Source of the DNA: JBFHDX01 sp041584475
GTDB lineage: Bacteria > Pseudomonadota > Alphaproteobacteria > UBA8366 > JADFVY01
Reading direction: 5' to 3'
Length of the DNA: 18,575 bases
Assembly (NCBI GenBank): GCA_041584475.1
Contig: JBFHDX010000075.1
Location: 1 to 18,575, forward strand
The translations under genes and the position numbers were made by a program. Positions 16,150 through 18,575 of the stretch are shown here, in pieces. Positions within the stretch are counted from its first letter, which is position 1; each line of letters begins with the position of its first letter. The notes below the pieces were generated by a model. It saw only the letters and a program-made list of their open reading frames with translations. It ran no database searches and was not told where the DNA came from.

Positions 16150-17256
16150 ATGAGCGAGTCGGATCCGCAACCCGCAGCGGAAGCACGCCTGACGCGCGCA
16201 TATCTCTCAGACGTCGTCGGTGCGGCGCGCCGGCGATTCGGCATTCCGGCCATCGCCGTCTCGGTGATGAACGCGACGGCGATCCTGCTCCAGGAGATCC
16301 AGGGCGTCCGAACGGCGGGCAGGCCGGATCGGGCAACGCTCGACGACCTCTTCCACATCGGCTCCTGCGCCAAGTCCGTCCTCGCGCTTATGGCGGCCCG
16401 GCAGGTCGAACAGGCGAAGATCGCCTGGCGGACCCGGTTCTTCGATATGTTCCCCGAACTCGAGGCGGCGGCGGACGGCGCCTACCGCGACATCACGCTC
16501 GAGGACCTCTTGCTGTGCGAGGCCGGAATCAAGGCCTACACGAATTCGACGGCCGAGCCGTTTCCCGAATACGGGCCGGCGGTCGCCGACAAGCGGCTCG
16601 CGTTCATCGGCCACCTGCTGGCCCGGCCGCCCTCGTCGGAGCGAACGAACGGAGGATTCCGACACCTCTACTCGAACGCCAGCTATACGATGGCCGCCGC
16701 GATGCTCGAACGGGTCTCGGGCCTGGCATACGAGGACCTCGTCAGGCGGACGCTGCGCGACGATCTGGGCCTGTCGGTTCATATCGGCTGGCCCGGCGGC
16801 GCCGGCGGCGATCAGCCGTGGGGCCACGTCGTTGGCAATGGCAAAGTCGAGGCGCTGGCGCCCGACCAGCTCGACCGAATTCCCTGCCTGATCACGCCGG
16901 CCGGGGACCTGAGCATGTCGCCGCGAGACTATGCCCGCTATACGCAGTTGCATCTGCGCGGACTGACGGGCGGCGCCGCATACATTTCCGGGGAGTCATA
17001 CCGCCATATCCATTTCGCGCGCGACGGCTTCGCGCTCGGCGTGGCGAACGGTGTCGCGGGCGGCAAGCGATTTTCCGGTTTCGATGGCTCCGCGGGATCA
17101 TTCTTCTGCCGGTCGATCATCGTTCCGCAGGCGGACTTCGCGTTCGCCATCATGACCAATGCGGGGGCCGGCTCCGGTGAGATGAAGGCCGTCGACTGGC
17201 TGACGATGCGGATCGTCAGGAAGCGCTTCAGCTGGTGGTGGAAGTTCTGGCTATAG
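16150..17256 (+). CDS. Serine beta-lactamase-fold hydrolase (class C/esterase-like family)
   Basis: A 368-residue member of the beta-lactamase-related serine hydrolases (PF00144 type). The nucleophile motif S72-C-A-K75 (HIGSCAKSVLAL) and the YxN motif Y174-S-N176 (HLYSNASYTMAAAML) are both intact. DLSMSPRDYARYTQLHLRG is the usual late helix block. No signal peptide is seen, so it is probably cytoplasmic, which argues against a cell-wall or antibiotic role and for an esterase or peptidase. The C-terminus ends KRFSWWWKFWL, an unusual cluster of aromatic and basic residues that might touch a membrane. It starts 52 bp after the ThDP enzyme with only GGAAATG near the start, so translation may depend on the upstream gene. 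The substrate is unknown. Confidence 0.82.
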   Translation: MSESDPQPAAEARLTRAYLSDVVGAARRRFGIPAIAVSVMNATAILLQEIQGVRTAGRPDRATLDDLFHIGSCAKSVLALMAARQVEQAKIAWRTRFFDMFPELEAAADGAYRDITLEDLLLCEAGIKAYTNSTAEPFPEYGPAVADKRLAFIGHLLARPPSSERTNGGFRHLYSNASYTMAAAMLERVSGLAYEDLVRRTLRDDLGLSVHIGWPGGAGGDQPWGHVVGNGKVEALAPDQLDRIPCLITPAGDLSMSPRDYARYTQLHLRGLTGGAAYISGESYRHIHFARDGFALGVANGVAGGKRFSGFDGSAGSFFCRSIIVPQADFAFAIMTNAGAGSGEMKAVDWLTMRIVRKRFSWWWKFWL

Positions 17257-17311
17257 GATCGCCGGCGTCCACAAATGCCCTGTTCGCGGGCAGAACGGCC
17301 GTGGACAAGAA

Positions 17312-17373
17312 CGGGGGTCGGCGCGTTATGGACCGACCGTCGTCGTCTCCCGCGCGCCGATCGTCATCCGCCG
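17312..17373 (-). pseudogene. Orphan 3'-end remnant of a lipoprotein gene (degenerate repeat copy 1)
   Basis: This stretch matches 18315-18375, the true 3' end of the gene at the right edge, at about 80% over some 60 bases. Read on the minus strand in the same frame it still codes TIGARETTTVGP and a TAA stop, against TISAPKTTTVGQ and TAA in the intact gene. No start or body of the gene remains. It lies in the 217-bp gap between the serine hydrolase and the beta-barrel gene, where I see no other feature. Confidence 0.6.
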
Positions 17374-17473
17374 GCGCCGGGCGGGGATAGAGGGTCCTTG
17401 CGCTCCGTGCCCCGCCCCGGCGGATCCGCACGGGCGTGGCCGTCTGCCGGTGGTCGTGACCCGCGCCGCGGCG

Positions 17474-18115
17474 TCAGAACGCGGACGAAAAGCCGATCAG
17501 CACCGCGCTGCTCAGATACTCGGTATCGACGACGGTACCCGAGGGCTGCGTGAATTTTGGATCGGACGTGCCGAACAGGCGGTAATCGGCGAAAAGCGAC
17601 AGGGTCGGCGACAGCCCGTAGCCGAGCCCGGCGATCAGCTGGTACGCGAAGACGGTGTCGTCATTGCTCTCCGGCGGCGAGCCGACCGGCGCGGCGTCGA
17701 TGAAGGAGAACCTCGCGACGCCGAGCCCGGCGCCGACATACGGCGACCAGGCGGAGCCGGCGGTGCCGAACCCATAGATGCCGTTCGCCAACAGTGCAAG
17801 CGTCGAGACGTCGCCCAGCATCTGAGTCGATGATCCCCCCGAAGACAGCTCGTCGAGGCTGTTGCGGCGATAGGCGAGCTCCCCTTCGACCCGAAATCCG
17901 TTGCCGAGATCGTAGCCGACGAAGGCGCCGAGGGCGTAGCCGACATTCGTCGATGCGGCAAAGGTCACACCCGGCACGCTGCTGAACGTCGTGTCGGCGT
18001 CGTGACCGAAGTTCGCGCCGCCATACGCACCCGCGTAATAGTTTTGCGCGACACCGGAACCGGTACCGGCGAGCAGCACGGTAAGGGCGGCGAATACGAT
18101 CCTGCAGGCCTTCAT
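17474..18115 (-). CDS. Outer-membrane beta-barrel protein (Omp25/OmpW-like porin family)
   Basis: A 213-residue exported barrel protein. The signal peptide MKACRIVFAALTVLLAGTGSGVAQ ends with a V-A-Q type cleavage region. The mature protein opens NYYAGAYGGANFGHDAD and has the repeated glycine-rich strands of this family (NVGYALGAFVGYDLGNGFRVEGEL, SPYVGAGLGVARFSF, AYQLIAGLGYGLSPTLSLFADYRLF). It ends LIGFSSAF with a terminal phenylalanine. The ATG at 18115 lies 7 nt after AGGGG; the adjacent GTG at 18118 is the alternative. It is unrelated in detail to the other barrel at 12269. Its surroundings are unusual: a degenerate direct repeat derived from a neighbouring gene end lies on each side. It is probably monocistronic, with a CtrA-like box about 115 bp upstream. 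Confidence 0.87.
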   Translation of the reverse strand: MKACRIVFAALTVLLAGTGSGVAQNYYAGAYGGANFGHDADTTFSSVPGVTFAASTNVGYALGAFVGYDLGNGFRVEGELAYRRNSLDELSSGGSSTQMLGDVSTLALLANGIYGFGTAGSAWSPYVGAGLGVARFSFIDAAPVGSPPESNDDTVFAYQLIAGLGYGLSPTLSLFADYRLFGTSDPKFTQPSGTVVDTEYLSSAVLIGFSSAF

Positions 18116-18231
18116 CACATTGCCCCTTTCGTGGACGGCGACCGACCGTGAGCGGCGGTTGGGAATGGCACGGCCGTGCCGAAGGCGTCGATCGCACCAG
18201 CTGCACGGCAGTTTCCCATTACGAAAGTTTG

Positions 18232-18247
18232 GTGAACGAATGATTAA
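18232..18247 (-). promoter_or_regulatory. Candidate CtrA-like box upstream of the second beta-barrel gene
   Basis: On the minus strand the sequence reads TTAA-TCATTCG-TTCAC, one base from the TTAA-N7-TTAAC consensus. It lies in the most AT-rich part (18210-18250) of the 213-bp gap between the lipoprotein stop and the beta-barrel start, where a promoter for the barrel gene is expected. Regulation by CtrA is inferred only. Confidence 0.3.
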
Positions 18248-18314
18248 TAAGCCGCGATTCGATCCATCCGCGTCACGGCTCGGCCGCCGCGTGCGTGCCG
18301 GATGCCAATCGGTA

Positions 18315-18375
18315 CAGGGGCTGGCCCGTTATTGACCGACGGTCGTCGTCTTCGGGGCGCTGATCGTCGCCGGCA
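18315..18375. repeat. Repeat copy 2, overlapping the intact lipoprotein 3' end
   Basis: This is the partner of 17312-17373 in the same orientation. It covers the last 15 or so codons, the stop and about 14 bases beyond it. The two copies are about 1 kb apart and enclose the beta-barrel gene. Both share GTTAT, GACCGAC, GTCGTCGTCT and GATCGTC in the same order. Confidence 0.6.
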
Positions 18376-18575
18376 GATGTTCGGCGGGAAGGACGCGGTT
18401 CTTGCCGTCCTGGGCGATCTGCATGCGGCAGGTCTCGCCGGGCTGCACGACGCGGTCGCCCTCGAGGAAGTCCTGCACCAGGGTGAGTTCCTCGCCGTCG
18501 GTGAGCACGACCGAATATTCGAGGCCCTTGCGCTCGCTCAGCTTGTCGGCCGCCTGCCGGCCCAGCGCGCCGCCC
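18329..18575 (-). CDS. C-terminal part of a probable glycine-zipper surface lipoprotein (SlyB/17-kDa antigen-like), runs off right edge
   Basis: About 82 codons are present up to the TAA at 18329; the start lies beyond the window. The fragment begins GGALGRQAADKLSERKGLEY, the tail of a glycine-zipper-like segment. It continues with a small beta domain (YSVVLTDGEELTLVQDFLEG, VVQPGETCRMQIAQDGKNRV) like the C-terminal domain of outer-membrane lipoproteins of the SlyB/Pcp/17-kDa antigen kind. The last residues (ISAPKTTTVGQ) look disordered. Lipidation cannot be checked because the N-terminus is missing. A degenerate copy of this gene end occurs 1 kb away. Confidence 0.6.
   Translation of the reverse strand, partial: GGALGRQAADKLSERKGLEYSVVLTDGEELTLVQDFLEGDRVVQPGETCRMQIAQDGKNRVLPAEHLPATISAPKTTTVGQ

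Noticed and set aside
13455..16373. 972-codon minus-strand open frame opposite the SRPBCC end, the ThDP enzyme and the hydrolase start
   Set aside because: It is antisense to three conserved genes and has the composition of a GC-driven shadow frame.

Overview
The window comes from a GC-rich (roughly 70% GC by eye) alphaproteobacterium, probably of the Hyphomicrobiales (Rhizobiales) type. The pointers are the protein families (alphaproteobacterial citrate synthase, small OmpA-like/Omp25-type beta-barrels, the corrinoid/DUF1638/'virulence factor' gene set), the codon bias, and candidate FNR/FixK-type and CtrA-type DNA motifs. I see no tRNA, rRNA, CRISPR array, insertion sequence or phage gene. 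The very long overlapping open frames on opposite strands are products of the high GC content.

Left part (1-6453): one-carbon and central metabolism. A methyltetrahydrofolate:corrinoid methyltransferase gene runs off the left edge on the minus strand. The plus-strand genes at 4497-6453 encode its probable partners: a B12-binding corrinoid protein, a DUF1638 protein and a small protein of the misnamed 'virulence factor' family. Such sets transfer methyl groups from methylated amines or betaines to tetrahydrofolate through a corrinoid. The substrate-specific MttB/MtgB-type methyltransferase is not in the window. Between the two halves lie a hydroxyacid-oxoacid transhydrogenase, citrate synthase (gltA) and a D-2-hydroxyacid dehydrogenase. 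A TTGAC-N4-ATCAA box placed ideally in front of a -10-like element precedes gltA. A terminator-like hairpin with a T7 tract precedes the corrinoid-protein gene.

Middle part (6454-12013): a 300-bp non-coding stretch packed with GC-rich hairpins; a minus-strand gene fusing a fumarylacetoacetate-hydrolase-family enzyme to a SAM methyltransferase; a minus-strand membrane protein; a plus-strand phospholipase-D-type (cardiolipin-synthase-like) lipoprotein; and a small unknown minus-strand membrane protein.

Right part (12014-18575): a beta-barrel outer-membrane protein, an SRPBCC protein, an AceE/transketolase-like ThDP enzyme and a serine beta-lactamase-family hydrolase, all on plus. A second beta-barrel gene follows on minus, and then the 3' end of a probable glycine-zipper surface lipoprotein on minus. 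The second beta-barrel gene is flanked by a degenerate ~60-bp direct repeat. One copy is the true 3' end of the lipoprotein gene and the other is an orphan remnant still coding a recognisable C-terminus, which suggests a past insertion or duplication.

The points most worth following are the hydrolase-methyltransferase fusion, the aerobic B12 methyl-transfer gene set with its possible leader attenuator, the orphan gene-end repeat around the porin, and the putative oxygen-responsive promoter of gltA.
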